A stretch of 64,000 bases of DNA, from positions 6,442,001-6,506,000 of the forward strand of contig JALDNG010000004.1 of the NCBI GenBank assembly GCA_024349245.1. Direction: 5' to 3'. Source of the DNA: Neodontobutis hainanensis. Taxonomy: Eukaryota; Chordata; Actinopteri; Gobiiformes; Odontobutidae. Each line of letters opens with the position of its first letter. The first letter of the stretch is position 1. Position numbers and translations under genes: made by a program. The notes under the pieces were generated by a model. That model made no database searches and had not been told where the DNA came from. It was given only the letters and a program-made list of their open reading frames with translations. Shown in pieces: positions 18,501-31,764 of this stretch.

Positions 18501-21138
18501 TGTTGCCATCATGTCTCTGCTGTGCCTGTATCGATCAGCCCAGTGGAGGTCACAGCTGTCAGTAGGAGATGTGTAACACTATCTGCCGCTGTCAAGTCGC
18601 TGCTGCAAACGCACGGCTGACCTGTAAACGCACGCTGGGTAGAAAACAATAAGGAGACTTTCCTCATGTCAAAAGCCTTTAACACAGTCCCCTTGGACCA
18701 AATATCTTATTTATCACCAAGCCTGTAACGCTGTTTTTCATTAGTGCTGCTGCAATAGACCCTATTTCTCTGCTTTGAGTTAATGTACTGTAGGCTTCCA
18801 TGTGGAGACAGACTTTATGATTTGAGGCAAGTAGGTCAAAATGTTGGCAAAGTAGGCTCACAACTCCTTTGACCAAAATCTTACACCTAGACATGTTACA
18901 TTATTTAGGACTTTGAAGTTGATTTGTCCTGAAAATAGTGTATATTGGACAAAATATGAACATGTAATTTAGTTTGTGTCTGTAAACTTTTTTTTTATAT
19001 GCTGATTATGGATAACATACTCAGAAGCTGTTTGTCCCATTATGACATTAAAATAGCCCTGATGTACATGATTGTCCTGTGACGCATGTGATGTAAATAG
19101 CACTTGATAAGACAGAACTCTCTGGTGAAAGGGTTAACTCTGATTGGCAGAACCTGAGACTCTTTCATTTTCCCTGGAAAAGTGGCTCTACAGTGCGTTT
19201 AAGTGGGCTAAAGGGCAGAGTGGGCGCGGGTGATTACAGAGAGGAAACGATTGTGAAGCCAAAATGAGTCTTTGTGTCCCGAGCGCTCTCATTGTATGTT
19301 TTTCTGGTCATTGAGGTTCATCACAGCTGTCAGGTCTGCTTAGAACGGCCGCTTCAATTATGCTTATTTCCAATGTGGAGGGTGAAAGTGAGAAAAGTAG
19401 ACTCTCATTTCCTACTATTATGGGTGCATACAGGATAACTATTTCAAAACAAACAGTCATGTTACTCATTTTCTACTGAAGCTAGGGAGCTGCGTGTTAC
19501 ATATTTAGTGAAAATATGGAAGTGACTTCTGAACAGTAGGCATGATTTAGTAAGATTATAATTAGTTTTCCAGAGGACTGGGCTATGAATAAATAAAAAT
19601 CATCAAAACAGACTTTTATGAAGAATCTAATTCTGTTGGATGAGCACAAATATGCACAAAAATCACATCTTTTTAAAAACTAAAGATATGTATTTGGCTT
19701 TTATGCAATAGACAGTAGATTAAGAGGCAAATGACCGGAGTAAAGTTCGAACCCGGGTCTCCCTGCATAATTGGCTTTAGAACTACAGACCTTATCTGCA
19801 AACTATGAGGGAAAGAAAAATCTTGCATAAAAACCTTCATTTAGAAAATAGAACTTAATTTTAATGGTGTTATTGGGTCAAAATTATTCAAAAAAGAGTA
19901 GGTGAAGTATCATCACTATTTGCCTTATATTGTGACACTTTTAATATTTGCAGTAGAAAGCTTTCCTCTCCCTTTGGCTCCATCTGTGAATGAGATGTAC
20001 AGAGCTGAGGTGTGCTGAGGGCGGCTAAAATCCCAGCGCTGTCTGCTTGATTGATGCCGACATCCTGTCTTTTGCCTGTGTTGAGCCCCGCAACTGTCAG
20101 GTGTCTTTCCATAAGCTACATCGGGAACACAGCACCATTAACACCTTTAAAATTAACCTATTTTTATACATCCACTGTTTCCATCTTAACTTTGACATCA
20201 AGTTAAAACACATGGTTGTTTGCTCTTGGCTTTAAAAGGCCACAAGGCCGCTGTTATGTCTCTAAATGGTGATGGATGGTGCTTGTTTTGTAAGGTTACA
20301 GAACAAAACAAAAACAGAAGGCTTTTTCAAATGTGTAAATCTGCCTGCTTTGTCATCTCAATAGCACTTAAGCAATTTTACAGCTTCCTTTGCAACTGCT
20401 GCTTATTTCTCTTGGCCCAAAACAGAGACTGGGCCAGTTCAATTCAATAATACACGTAAAATCTGCCAGTAACTGCAATAAAGTCAGCTTTTTTCGTTAA
20501 AAATAAATATCACAGATAATACAACATTTACCTAATCCTAAAATAGGCCCACTTGTTCTATTTAAAATGGCTGTAACTTTCTTCTTCAGTTGAAAATAGC
20601 TACTTATGATGTGGTCGATGGAAGTGGATGATTGTTGTTTGACATGGTTAAGTCTTTAGGCACAGCCCCAGTTTAATACTAAATTATAAAGAGAGTGCAA
20701 AATTAGGGAAAGAGCAAACAGAACAAGTGACGTATACAGTTTGTAATTTTACAGTAGCGCTGCAATAAATCTTTTAATTGATGAGAAAGTCTGGAAAATG
20801 GGAGGAGAGTGGCACTGGAACAGACTTATCACTTTGCTGTGTGCTTGCATGAATTTACTGTTTGGCCAAGACAGGGTGTGTTTAAATAAATGAGAGACTG
20901 ACACTTACAAACACACTCGTGCTGGAGGAGTGTGTCTGGAAGTCATTGGCAGAGCAGAGCGGAGCAACAAATGAGCTAATTGTTCTGTAAATGATTTATC
21001 CTCTGCTAAGGCCAGTGTTTAATTCAGCTGCCGCTATTAGAAACACATTGACGTTTGGCTTTGATGCTGATGTTAAAGAAGCCTGGAAACCACTCGTTGT
21101 GTTAAACGCCCTCCCAGCACTCGCACATATGACATTTA

Positions 21139-21229
<91 letters not shown>

Positions 21230-24200
21230 CAGTGCATTTTATCAAAAGCGTCTAACTTACTACTTGTGTTAGTCTGGCCAGCTCCTTTTGAGACGGGCTA
21301 AAAAAACCTCATATGATTTCTGAGTTAAGGAGCTCTGGATCGCGACAGTGCTTTCAACACTTTTAGACTAATGGCGTGCAGGAAGTTGTGGAAACAGAAA
21401 TGGAGAAGGGGAGACAGAGAGGGAGAGAAATAGCGACCGACTCAGTGGGATAATCAACTTGGCTATTTATCCTCCGCTTTGGACAGTTGGCTTTTTGAGA
21501 CTGTGCCGAAGCTACACTTTTGCTTCTTTATAGAGCTCAAATGAAGCGTGCACGTCTACGAGAGCTTAACTGCGCGGACGGTGCGTGTGCAAGAGTGTGC
21601 TAATGACTGTGGTTTTGCAGTCGTTTGGTTATTAGTCTGTTTCTACTGGAAAAAGCCTGACGTCACTTGTGTGTATGTGGTAGTAGACATTTCAGGGTCA
21701 GAGATGAAAACTAAATGAGACCCTTTCTCTGATAATGCCGTCGTGGGCTGACTCGATGTTTGGTGTGAGCAGACGTGTTGCCTCTTTTGTGTCTCGCTCT
21801 TTAAACTCTGCCAATGACTCGAATCCAGTGAGCTAATCACAAGGCCACGTCCAAATGTATTCTTGACCACGTTTGCTGTGTGTGCTTTTGTGCGTGGACC
21901 TGTCTGCATATTTGCAGCACAGATGGAAGCAGTTAAAGACTAATTTAACACCAACACAAGAAGTCGGGTCAGATAACTAACAAAATCTATTAGTAAAAGT
22001 ATCATTCTGTTGTCATTTCGTCTTTAGGGACACGGTTAGTCACAGAGCCAGGCAGAAAGCACATCTAAAAGAGATCAACATACAGTAGAAGCACAAATGG
22101 TGATTTAAACTGTGGTGAAAATCTTACAACAATATCAATTAGGCCAAACACTGAGGTTAATGGCGTTACTGGCTGTTGCCCACAGTTCAGTGCTGGCGCT
22201 CATTATGACAGATTATTAAAATGTGAGTGTACTTAAATGCTTGTGCGGGCGGCGGGTGTGAATTACATCTGATTAGGTAGTGTTAGATAAGTCTGTAAAA
22301 TGCGTTATTCACAGTCATCAGAAGTCCTATTAGCAAACCGCACTGAATGAGAATTTTACCAAGCCACAAATGCACACAGCGGCCTGTTTGGTGTGTTACG
22401 TCTGAAAAAGTCTAATGTGTTATTTATTGCACCGTTTTATGGTATGTCTACAATCTTCCACAGTCGGACCGACGACTTTATGAGAGTAATTACAGCTTCT
22501 GTTAAACACCGAGGTTTTGACACATAGTCATAGTTCTGATTTGATAAATTAAAGGGATATTAGTCGTTTTCACTTCACGCTTGAATACCAATCTCCTTAT
22601 AAGATTGTCAGGCCTGTACCCAGATAGAATTATTTTTTCCAACCAGTCATTCCTCTCGCGCAGCCAGAGTCTAAATTAGATGTTTGTATTTGACAGAGCA
22701 GCTTAACGCAGCAAAAGAGAGTGGAAAATCCAGTTAGAAGTAAGGGAGAACTTGAGCTAACATGAAATGGGCTTGATTTTGATCAGAAGCAATAGGATTG
22801 TTGTGGCGTCACTAAATTAGGAGTTGTTACGGTTATTTAATAATTTTACGAAAAAACAACAACACTGAGCTCTGAAGCAATTATACATCTTCCTCAGAAG
22901 AGCCCGGAGACTAAATTAAGACTTAAATTTGTCTAAGCGGCTTAACACAGGCAAAGAGTGGTGTAAATCTGGTCTGAGCTTCATAAAAGAGTTCATAAGA
23001 ACCAACATTTTGATTCAAGCTGGTATTATCATCATACAGTATCTCAAGTAAACATCATCAGGTAATCTTATTGGTGCGGGACAAATCGCTCCCTGGAGTC
23101 CGAGTGGTCTCTGTAGTGCTTCTGTTGTGGCTATGTTTGGACAAAGAAGGAGGGAGAGCGGAGATGTCATCCGACCATGCCCTATTAGTCTTCAGGAGGT
23201 TGTTTTGACTACCAGCCTGGGCCCGGCCTGAAGCCCCCCTCCTCCTCGTCTTGCTCCCCCTGTTATGACGGAAGCACAGTTACACATCATCCATCCACAG
23301 CTGTGCTTCCTAAACCGCCGCCGACACAGGCGTAGGCGGGCTCTTGCTGATTTCATGCTAATTTAACGCTAAATGCTTAGATGCATTTGTTTTTCCTTTG
23401 TGCATCTCGTGCCCTTTTCCCACTGATTACTCAAGAGTGCTTTAAGTCATGACTGTTTTTCCCCTGACATTATGTGTTTCAGATACAGATAGATAAGTCT
23501 TCCTTGTCATAGCACATTTCTATTTAACAAAATTTCCTTTGAGAGCAATCCTTTAAATCAGCAACATGATACACTTTAGCAAATAAATAGAATTAGTAAT
23601 GGAATAAAAAAGAGGATACAATGTCCTTTACATGTAATCAATCAACTGTGCAGTGTTAAGGTGCAAGTTTATCATAGGTTTCCAACAAAAAAACTATTTT
23701 TTTAGTCTTTGTTCTTATGATTTTGAGACTGCCAGAGGGATGGATATCAACCCAAACAGTATTTACATATTTTCAGATGTTCTATGCATACATATATATA
23801 TATATACATGTGATCACTATCACAGTTTTAGACTTCACCCATAAACTTCGTATACTCCTGTTGAGACTGTATTATAATATCAACTTTAAGTTATAAGGAA
23901 ATTATTTTTTTTTAGTTCTGAAAAACTGCTTTAAAATTGAGAAAAAAAAGAGTTCGATTGCATTTAACATTTTGAATATAATATAATGTCACATGTTACC
24001 CTTTTGTAAACCCGCTGGGATTTTAAGTTTTGACCCTCTGAGGCTTCTGTAGTTTGCGTTAAAGTGGAATTCTAACCAAAGCCTAGAGCCACACATGATC
24101 AATCAGACTGTGTATACAAAATCAAATCATTCACAACAGTGGCCAGTGTAAAACATAGACTGTGCTTTGTTTGTTTGCAGTTGCACACTTTACTGCTGCT

Positions 24201-24977
24201 GTGTGTAGATAATGTAATGACTCATAATGACACTGCGCTGTGGGTCCAGCTGGAACGGACATTGACAATAATGGCTCCTGTGTCTCCTCACTCTCACCTC
24301 AATCAGTGGGAGAACCAATTCCTGTCCAAATCCTATGATCTCACTGCTTCATTACGGCCTGATACCCCTCCAAACACCTACCCACCTTTTGTTGATGTCA
24401 GTCAAGCAGATTTTTTCGTTAATGTCAGCCAAGCAGATTTTTTCCAAACACCTACACCTTGTGCACAGTTTGAGAGGAAATGTGTAACAGGTGTGCGGCT
24501 GAAGAGCGGAAAGCGAGAGGGGGCGAGGGGGAGGCTTAGATACATCATTTGTTCAGGGGGAACCCAAAAATGAAAAATGTAGGAGAAAAAAATGATCCGT
24601 ATTAACCCCTAAGATATAATTATTCAAACAGTTTTTGCAGTTGTCCCAAGAAGCCAGTGCTTGATGTCCTGAGAAGTGCACAGAGCAGAGGTGAGGTGAG
24701 CAGGGAAAATGTGATCTTATTTTCCTGGCCCGATAGAGAAAGTCAGCTCGCCAGCCAGGAAATCAAAGCCTCTCCGCTCTGATACCATTGATAATGCATA
24801 TAACGCACGGCTTATGATCTCACTGGCCTGTTGTTAATCCAATTTAAAAAAACACAAACAAACTCTAATCCAATGAAATCAATAACGACAAAACCTTTAT
24901 CCCTCTTCTCTGACATGATGTTTTTTTTGTTTTTGCAGAACAAAGACAGAGACCGGAAGACGGCCATCAGAAGCTAA
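15594..24977 (+). CDS. scx: scleraxis bHLH transcription factor (3 exons, complete)
   Basis: Coding exons 15594-15967, 16249-16465 and 24939-24977 join in frame with GT-AG introns (gtacag/ttag; gtaaga/tgcag) to give 209 residues, close to the roughly 200 usual for the family. The protein starts MTFAMLRTAPPAGRFLYGDI. It has an acidic patch (residues 24-39), a basic cluster NRKRK (60-64), and a bHLH of the Twist/paraxis type at about 91-147, opening RQRTAANARERDR and ending in ISHLGNVLL. The C-terminus has the scleraxis block ICTFCLSNQRK and ends KDRDRKTAIRS, which separates it from the close paralogue Tcf15/paraxis. Family knowledge: scleraxis is a nuclear E-box activator, dimerising with E-proteins, that marks tendon and ligament progenitors. 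Intron 1 is 281 bp and intron 2 is 8473 bp; exon 3 codes for only 12 residues. Teleosts keep two copies (scxa, scxb). I cannot decide which this is, but the absence of recognisable bop1 exons slightly favours scxb. Confidence 0.96.
17254..17352 (-). repeat. SINE-like repeat copy 1 in scx intron 2
   Basis: On the minus strand a B-box-like GGTTCAAACC follows 'gagagacccg'. The copy ends in a 'ctactgtctact...ataaaggc' block. The same order of blocks occurs at 19695-19769, so this is an interspersed family. No target duplication was found. Confidence 0.55.
19695..19769 (-). repeat. SINE-like repeat copy 2 in scx intron 2
   Basis: Minus strand: 'gggagacccgggttcgaac' (B-box-like), then 'ggtcatttg', then 'ctactgtctattgcataaaagcc'. 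It matches copy 1 block for block but is shorter, about 2.4 kb away and in the same orientation. Confidence 0.55.
21141..21228. repeat. (CA)n microsatellite in scx intron 2
   Basis: 44 uninterrupted CA units. Confidence 0.97.
22664..22978 (+). repeat. degenerate direct duplication in scx intron 2
   Basis: About 76 bp at 22664-22740 resembles 22903-22978. Shared landmarks in order are 'agactaaatta' (or 'agtctaaatta'), 'gcagcttaacgcag' versus 'gcggcttaacacag', 'aaagagagtgg' versus 'aaagagtggtg', and 'aaatc'. The copies are about 240 bp apart and clearly diverged. The region 21.9-23.4 kb otherwise lacks obvious mobile elements. Confidence 0.5.
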
Positions 24978-25511
24978 CAGCACGGACACAAACCTCTAGG
25001 ATGAAATGCTGGTAATTTATGATGCATTTCCAGGACTTTTCCAGGACTTCATCAGCACTTCCAAAACAAACAGCTTCCTTTGTAGACTTTTTAAAATGCT
25101 TTTCAGGATGTATTTTTACATTGGATACTTTTCCAGGTTTTATATGTTCATCCTAACAACAGGGAGCCTTGTGACACTTAATCAAGACTTTTTTTATGGC
25201 ATTGATCATATGGCACATTTTTGGACAACACCAATAAGACAAATTTGTATTCATCAAAAGCTGTGTGTTATTGATGTGTAAACTGAAATATAAATGTATA
25301 TTTATGTGACATAATATTATGCAATGGAAATATGTTATTTAACGTTCATATCTTTTTTTTTTTTTTTTTTTACTTTGATGCAAACCATTGGCTGAGGCTC
25401 CAGACTTTATGGCATTAAGATGGCTACACACAAAAACATATGCTGGGACATTTGTGGTAGTGGTATTTCTAATAATCATTTCTGAAAGCTGGAAAAAATC
25501 TTGTGATGACC

Positions 25512-25540
25512 AATAAATTGTTTGTATATCTGGAAATAAA
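25512..25540 (+). terminator. scx: scx polyadenylation signals
   Basis: Two AATAAA hexamers (25512-25517 and 25535-25540) lie about 540-560 bp after the scx stop codon. They are followed by a GT-rich stretch, which fits a 3' UTR ending near 25555-25560. A poly-T run (about 25353-25371) lies inside the presumed 3' UTR. Confidence 0.65.
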
Positions 25541-25560
25541 TTCTGTTCATCTGTCGTTGG

Positions 25561-28068
25561 CGTTTTGAGCAGCGTTTTGTTTCGTGAGCCACGGTCCTCA
25601 TTCTGCGCCAGTTCTAACTAATAAACATGAAGAAGTTTCCACTGAGGAGATCTTCAGTGCTGGTTTAGCCGTCCTCCTGGCGTTTGCGACAGAGCTGCTC
25701 CGACACTTCGAATAACCCTTTACACTACAGCAGCACGGGCCACAGCAGGAGATCTCCTGTGTCTCTGTCTTTTACCTGTTTTGTTCCTTCAGTCATTTTT
25801 TAATAATGAAGTCGTTTTATATTTTTACACTCAGAGTTCACAGTAAATATGCTGAGATTTCTTTCAAATGGACAGATGCATATCCTATTTTAACAACTGA
25901 ATGATTTATATATATAAATGCTTTTCCTTTATTTCTGCTGTGTCTCTGCGTTTGTTTCTGCTTCTCAGTCTGATTTTTTTATCTTTGACTTATTTTCTAT
26001 GGTCAGATAAAAGCGAATGAGTGCATCTGTCTTCCAGAGGCTGAGATGAGGAGGATGAAGAGAAAGAAAAAGTTCATAAGGAGAAGTTCAGAGGAGAAAA
26101 AGTATCTGTGAATTGAATCTGCAGGTACAGCTCTTTGGACTCAGGCCGGTGTCCCTTTGCTGTCCTCCTCGTTACCTTTCCAAATGCTCTTCTTCTTCCT
26201 CTCCACCGCCGCTCTTCCTCTCTTTCCCTGGAGTGCCACTGACCAGCGTCTGCCTGGTGATGTCTTTCCCGTGTGTCTCCAAACTCACTGCGCCAACTCT
26301 TCCAAACATGTTTACTCAGGATTTATGTCTTATTTACACTGGTTATTTCTTCTCAAGGTTTTTTTTTTCCTTCTTAATCTTTTGGCATCACTTGTCACTG
26401 TTTTTCTTCACTGCATTTACGGAAAATGATGCAGGCATTAGCAGTATGAACATCAGCCTTTTTTTTTTTTTTTACTATTTTTCACAATCAGTCATTTTCT
26501 GCACCTGGCTGCCATGTTGAGCCCAAAACCATGAGCTTCCCTTTCTCACAGCCAGTCTTTGTGTGTTTGCATGTTTAAATACAGCCTTTATGAGAGACGT
26601 TACCGCACAGCCACTGCCCAGTCTGTGGTGGCATTTTAAAGCCACATAACAAAAGCACTTGAAAGTTTTTTTCCACCATTAAGTGGCGTTCTTTTAATCT
26701 ACACTAACCCATGTGCAGTGCACTGGCTTGGTGTTTCCAAATAATAAAAAAAAAAGTGCAAACAAGCTGTTTTTTTCAGACAAAGTGCCAGTTATGGAGC
26801 TTTTTTTCAACAATGTGATAAGTGCCTGGCGGAGAAAAACAACCAACAAAAAGGACCATGTCACATGATTACACTGCCAAGGCCTGGTCTGTAGTGAAGT
26901 AAAAAAATGACTCTCCAAAAGAGGAAGTGCAGTTTATTTTTCAGCCTGACATGTCCTATGGGTGCTGTCATCTTGAGGACACTAGCTGTAATGAAATCTC
27001 TCAATGTGATGAAAGCAGGGAGGTGCAGATTTAAGTGTGGCTTTTGAGAAACACTTTCTGAAATGAACGTCAATAAATCTCACTTGAAATCAAAACCAAA
27101 GCAATAATGAAGTGGAGATAGTTGTGTAATCCTTCCTGCAAAGTCACTTATATTATTGCCCTACTCTGCAAATGCCCTTTAAACCCATGTGCCAGAGCCA
27201 TTTTTTTCTTTCCTCAAAGTAACTGAGAGAAACAAAAGAATAACTCTCAAGGCACTGTTTGAGAGTAAGTGGTCCCTGCTGCGGGCTGCTTCCTGAGGCA
27301 AAGATTTAAAGCGTGCTGTGTGTATTGTTTAAAGGATCAAGCTTCTATTATAGGCCGATGAGACTGAGATAATCTTACTGTATTCGGTTTTATAAAAGGA
27401 AGAACAGCTTTCAAAAAGAGCAGTGTGTCTCGTGTGTCCTAATGAGCGCTGGTCCGGTCCGTCTGACTGTCTGATCTCTCTAGCAGGCTGTCTGTCTGAG
27501 CCGAGAGGGGGAAAGGAACGGGTTCCTCCCACACAGACCAGATCAGGTTCCCCTACGCCTACGCTCACACAGATGACCATTTACACACTCATATGCCGAT
27601 AAAAAACCTACGTTTGCACAAATAGATGGACGTTGTGCAGTCACACACACGCATTAAGCAGGAGGGTCTGTGATATAGCTTAGCTGTCTAATGATCTCTG
27701 TCTTTTACATTGATGAAAACAGATCAGCTGAGGGGCAGACTGACGTTTTTAAGTGGGCGGTTTGGACCAAGGTGAACCGTAGCTTGGACCACTCTCTGGC
27801 TCTTATGATCAATATAATCCTGTCTGACGAAGATGCCCCCATGGAAATCTGGCATGTGCATGCTGATAGCTGCAGTAATAATGTCCGGGCATCAGCTCGG
27901 CCTGTGGTGCAAACAGAGGCAGAGGAAGCAGCCTGTCTATGAAACAACATTTGGCTTCAACTGAAAGGAATGTAAAGCCAGGTTTAGGAGACACAGTCCT
28001 GTTGTCCTCTTTCAACCACCAGCAATAAAACCCATTAACAACACAGGGCTGTTATATCACATAATAGG
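25561..28068. other. gene-free DNA downstream of scx
   Basis: Only spurious frames are present. The region has T-rich and C/T-rich patches (26160-26260, 26457-26474). No domain or splice-supported exon was seen. Confidence 0.45.
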
Positions 28069-28413
28069 CTTATACAAAATGCATTCATTTTCTTCTGCTT
28101 GCTACTGTTATTGACTGGAGCCTAACCCAGTAACTTTGGGCCTGATGCAAGGAACACCCTGGACAGTTGGTTGCATGTACTCTCTCATTCATTCACTAGA
28201 AATACTTTAGAGTTGTCAATTGACCCTATACATGCATGTCTTTGTTCGGTGGGTGGAAGCTGGAGTACCCGGAGAAAACCCACAGTAAAACAGGGAGGAC
28301 ATGCAGACTCCTCAGAGAGTTGGCCTGAGGATGTGCGAGTCAGGTTTGAAATCACGAGCTTCTTGGTGCGCAGAAGTGCTAACCACTCTGTCACCGTGCA
28401 CCTTATTCAAAAT
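28069..28413 (-). mobile_element. tRNA-derived SINE with 12-bp target duplication
   Basis: On the minus strand a tRNA-like head near 28401 reads 'ggtgacagagtggttagcac' (A box), followed by a degenerate B box. The body contains 'gggttttctccgggtactcc', and the 3' end lies at 28081-28095. It is bounded by CTTATACAAAAT at 28069-28080 and CTTATTCAAAAT at 28402-28413, a 12-bp duplication with one mismatch. It is the same family as the copy at 51.0 kb. Confidence 0.8.
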
Positions 28414-29194
28414 TGAGGGCATTTATTGGTTTGTCTTAAGTCTACCACTGGGAGCAGACAACCGTCATGAAAATATTCTGAAGCTCCCACTGGTGGTATA
28501 ATGTGATTAAGTTCTAACAAAAGGAGCCCATTTCTCATGATTTGCCAAAAACTGTGTTGTTTATGATGCTGTGTCTAACATAACTTAAGCAAAGTATTTT
28601 CAAAGCTCACTGAAGTTGGTCTGAAACGGGACAAGGATGAAATATGTGTTGATTTTAGACAGCTGCTGTTTCATTGGTTCACTTCCTTCTCCTGAACGAA
28701 AAACGCAGTCGTTTCTCAACCACTGCGACGTTAGTCAGTGAAGGAGACAGCAGCACTTCCTGTTTTTTTTCCCAACTCATCCATGTTTTTGCGCTCAGAT
28801 GGCACCCAGGTGAATAAGGTCTATTAATTAAAGACGGATAGGTAGTGCTGCCTCTCCTGAAGCATGACCTCCTGTTGACTTTGGAGCAGAAGCTGTCTCT
28901 GGTGTCCTCTCCCGCCCGGCCGGGCCTGTTGGCCAACTTCCTACCTCCACTCCAACTGTCTCAATAAAACAAAAAGAACAAAGATATAAAATTTGAAGGA
29001 AAGAGGGAAATGCTCCTTCAGGAACATTAGTCTAACAAACCCAACAGGGACAAACGCTGTACACACACACCGCACACACACAGCGTCCCACGGCAGGAGG
29101 CTAACTGCTCCAAGTGGGAGCTGTGCTGCTAAGGGCCGGATGAAAGGAAACACTAAAACTACAACGAGGGAAAGACAGGTGGCCGGTTTGGCTG

Positions 29195-29295
<101 letters not shown>

Positions 29296-30140
29296 GCTTC
29301 CTCCTCGGCCCCTGCTGTGCACACCTGTGAAAGTGCCAAAAGCTCTGCGTTCGTTCATCCACAGCATCCACTCGACCTCTATCTCTGATGGACCATCCCC
29401 CACCCCCCTTTCCTGCGTTAACATTCTTTCACAAGCATCACCTTTAATTGGTTGTTAAAAGGACATTTCCTGACGATGAGCCCACCTCCCAAGCATCATG
29501 AAAGTTTGTGTGTGGTTTGAAAAGAAAGGTCTTTACATTTAAGACACTGTTTGAGAAAACCCTTTTTTATGAGTTTGTTAAAGTTTTGGTAAAATGTTTT
29601 TCTGCATTATTATTCTGGGATGTCAAGTGACTAATACGTTGTTCAATGAAAAGGCCACCTGTTTTCCTTCAGCTGCTGTACTCGGTCATCTTCTCCGCTG
29701 TAGTTAGTGGTTTAGGACTCTCTGGCCAGGTAACGGATATGAGCTGGACTTCATTGTTATTAATTTAATTTCTGTGATACGATGGAAAAGTCTGGTCTCA
29801 AACCCTCTGTCGCTTCCTGTCGTTTTATAAAAGATGACTGTAGTCCATTTTGGTGAAGAGGAGCCAAGTTTAAAATCTTGCCACTGCATTTGGGGATAAT
29901 GGGATTTAAAAAAATACAGAAACCGCATAAGCGTTAATATATTTGGCTTGATGAGACCGTTTTTATTCCTGCACTAATGTCCCCTGTTTTTAACTGAATT
30001 ATTTGCTTTATGAGCTTCTTTCATTTTATTAATGAAGCATATTTTATTTCTGTTCTATCTTCCCTCAGGTCCCATGATGCCCTTGTGTCATGGCTGCATA
30101 GAAAAGAAGTAATAAGTATAGCCTTTCAGTCAAAACTATA

Positions 30141-30630
30141 TTAACCAAGTCATGTCCGGGACTTGAGAGAACTAAGACTAAGACAAGACCAAGACAAGGA
30201 CTGAGACTCCCAGACTTGGTTATGTGTTTGTTTTTTCTTTCATAAAAACATGAGACTTTAATTGCTAAAACTGGAATTTAAATGGTTAAAAATTCAGAAA
30301 ATTCATATATATTATTTTATATATGGTGAAGACTGAAATTGATAATGACATTCATGAATAAATTTGGAAAAAATATGTTGACACATAATATTTCTATGGC
30401 AATCCAGTCCAATCTTACGGATGGTTAGCGTTCGGTGAAGGATGTAATGTTAGAAGATATTTTTTCATCAGGATAAAATAATAGAAGTTTTCATCACAAT
30501 AATGATGTGAACAAGTGCAGTTGTTCTTGACTGGTCTTGATTTAAAACCCCTTCATCTGTATTGTCCAAGGTCAAGACAAGAGAGAGTATAAATGACTCA
30601 AGACCGGTCTTGAATATTACAACGTTAGTA
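30141..30630. repeat. interspersed repeat with 'caagac' rich inverted ends
   Basis: The left part carries 'gggacttgagag', 'agacaagaccaagacaagg' and 'gactcccagacttgg'. The right part carries 'ttcttgactggtcttg', 'ggtcaagacaag' and the palindrome-bearing 'ctcaagaccggtcttgaat'. The arrangement resembles a non-autonomous DNA element seen in many teleosts. The family name and exact ends are uncertain. Confidence 0.4.
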
Positions 30631-31764
30631 GTGCAGCAGAGAATTGCCAGATGGACTTTTAAAGCAAACAGGATGAGGAAAACGTAAAATTAGCTTTACA
30701 ATGAATGTCTTTTGGATGTTGATATTAGCTGCAATGCAATTTTAACTAAAGTCTATTTACAACAGCCAAGAAAAAGAAACCACAATTAATCCACTTTTTT
30801 ACACTTATATGCAGAAACTGTGTTGAAAGATTCGATATGCTGCACAGTCTAATGCATCATAGCCTGTGCTGAAGAGATTTTATGTAACAGCTCGGCGTTG
30901 TCAGCGATGTAAAACAGAGCCAGAACTAAACCAAGTACAGGATCTGTGACCGCCAGCTGACAATCATTGGAGACATATGAAATCTTAGCAACCCAAAAGA
31001 AAACACAACATATGCTGAAGGTGATGTCGGACTCCTCCTGTGTTCGTGTATTAAACTGTCAGGCTCCTGCTCAGACACACACTGTGATATAAGCTTGTGA
31101 TAAATGTTAGAGCACATATATGTACATTTACTGAAGCTCACTGACCACACACTGGCCTGAGAGATCTGTGAGTGTTTCATCCTTTTACTGGCACTAGTTT
31201 TATGAGGCTCTAAGCGGGCGTGTACATATCTGACTATGAACATGTGCAGCCTCCAGAGAGTGAAGACTAGGACTTCTGACACAGTTATTAACCAGACCAT
31301 TAAAATAGAAAATAGATAACAAATGCATGAGATGTCTCTGTAACTTAAGGAGGGAATACATAGGATTAGAAAAATAAATCTACATGAAGAGGGACGCAGG
31401 GATGTCAGTATCACTTTGCATCTTCATCATTTCTGTACAGTATTCAGTGCTCACTTCTGTGTTTGTAGCAGGTAAAGTCAGGTTGTACTGGAAAAGTTTT
31501 ATACACTTCACAAGGTTGATGCTGAAGCTAGTGCAACATCCCAAATGGACTAAAATATAGGCAGTGGGTCAAAGATTTGCAAACAGATTTAATACCAGTG
31601 TGTTATTTAGAGTAAGAGTAAGAGTTAAATGGAGGGGTGTCCACTGTGAGTGCATTAATAGGATTTTTAAAGATGCATTGCCTTAAATTATCTTTTGACG
31701 CAGTCTGCAGCATCATCACGCATCCCCAATAACAGCATGGCAACCTTTCCTGCTTTTATTTTAT

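Noticed and set aside
24139..24573. 144-codon + frame inside scx intron 2
   Set aside because: It contains a local tandem duplication ('gtcag.caagcagatttttt', 24400-24447) but no domain or splice sites. It lies within a well-supported intron.
30926..31414. 162-codon minus-strand frame with hydrophobic stretches, considered as a GPCR fragment
   Set aside because: Only one helix-like segment resembles a receptor TM5. The expected TM6 and TM7 do not follow and no family motif is present.
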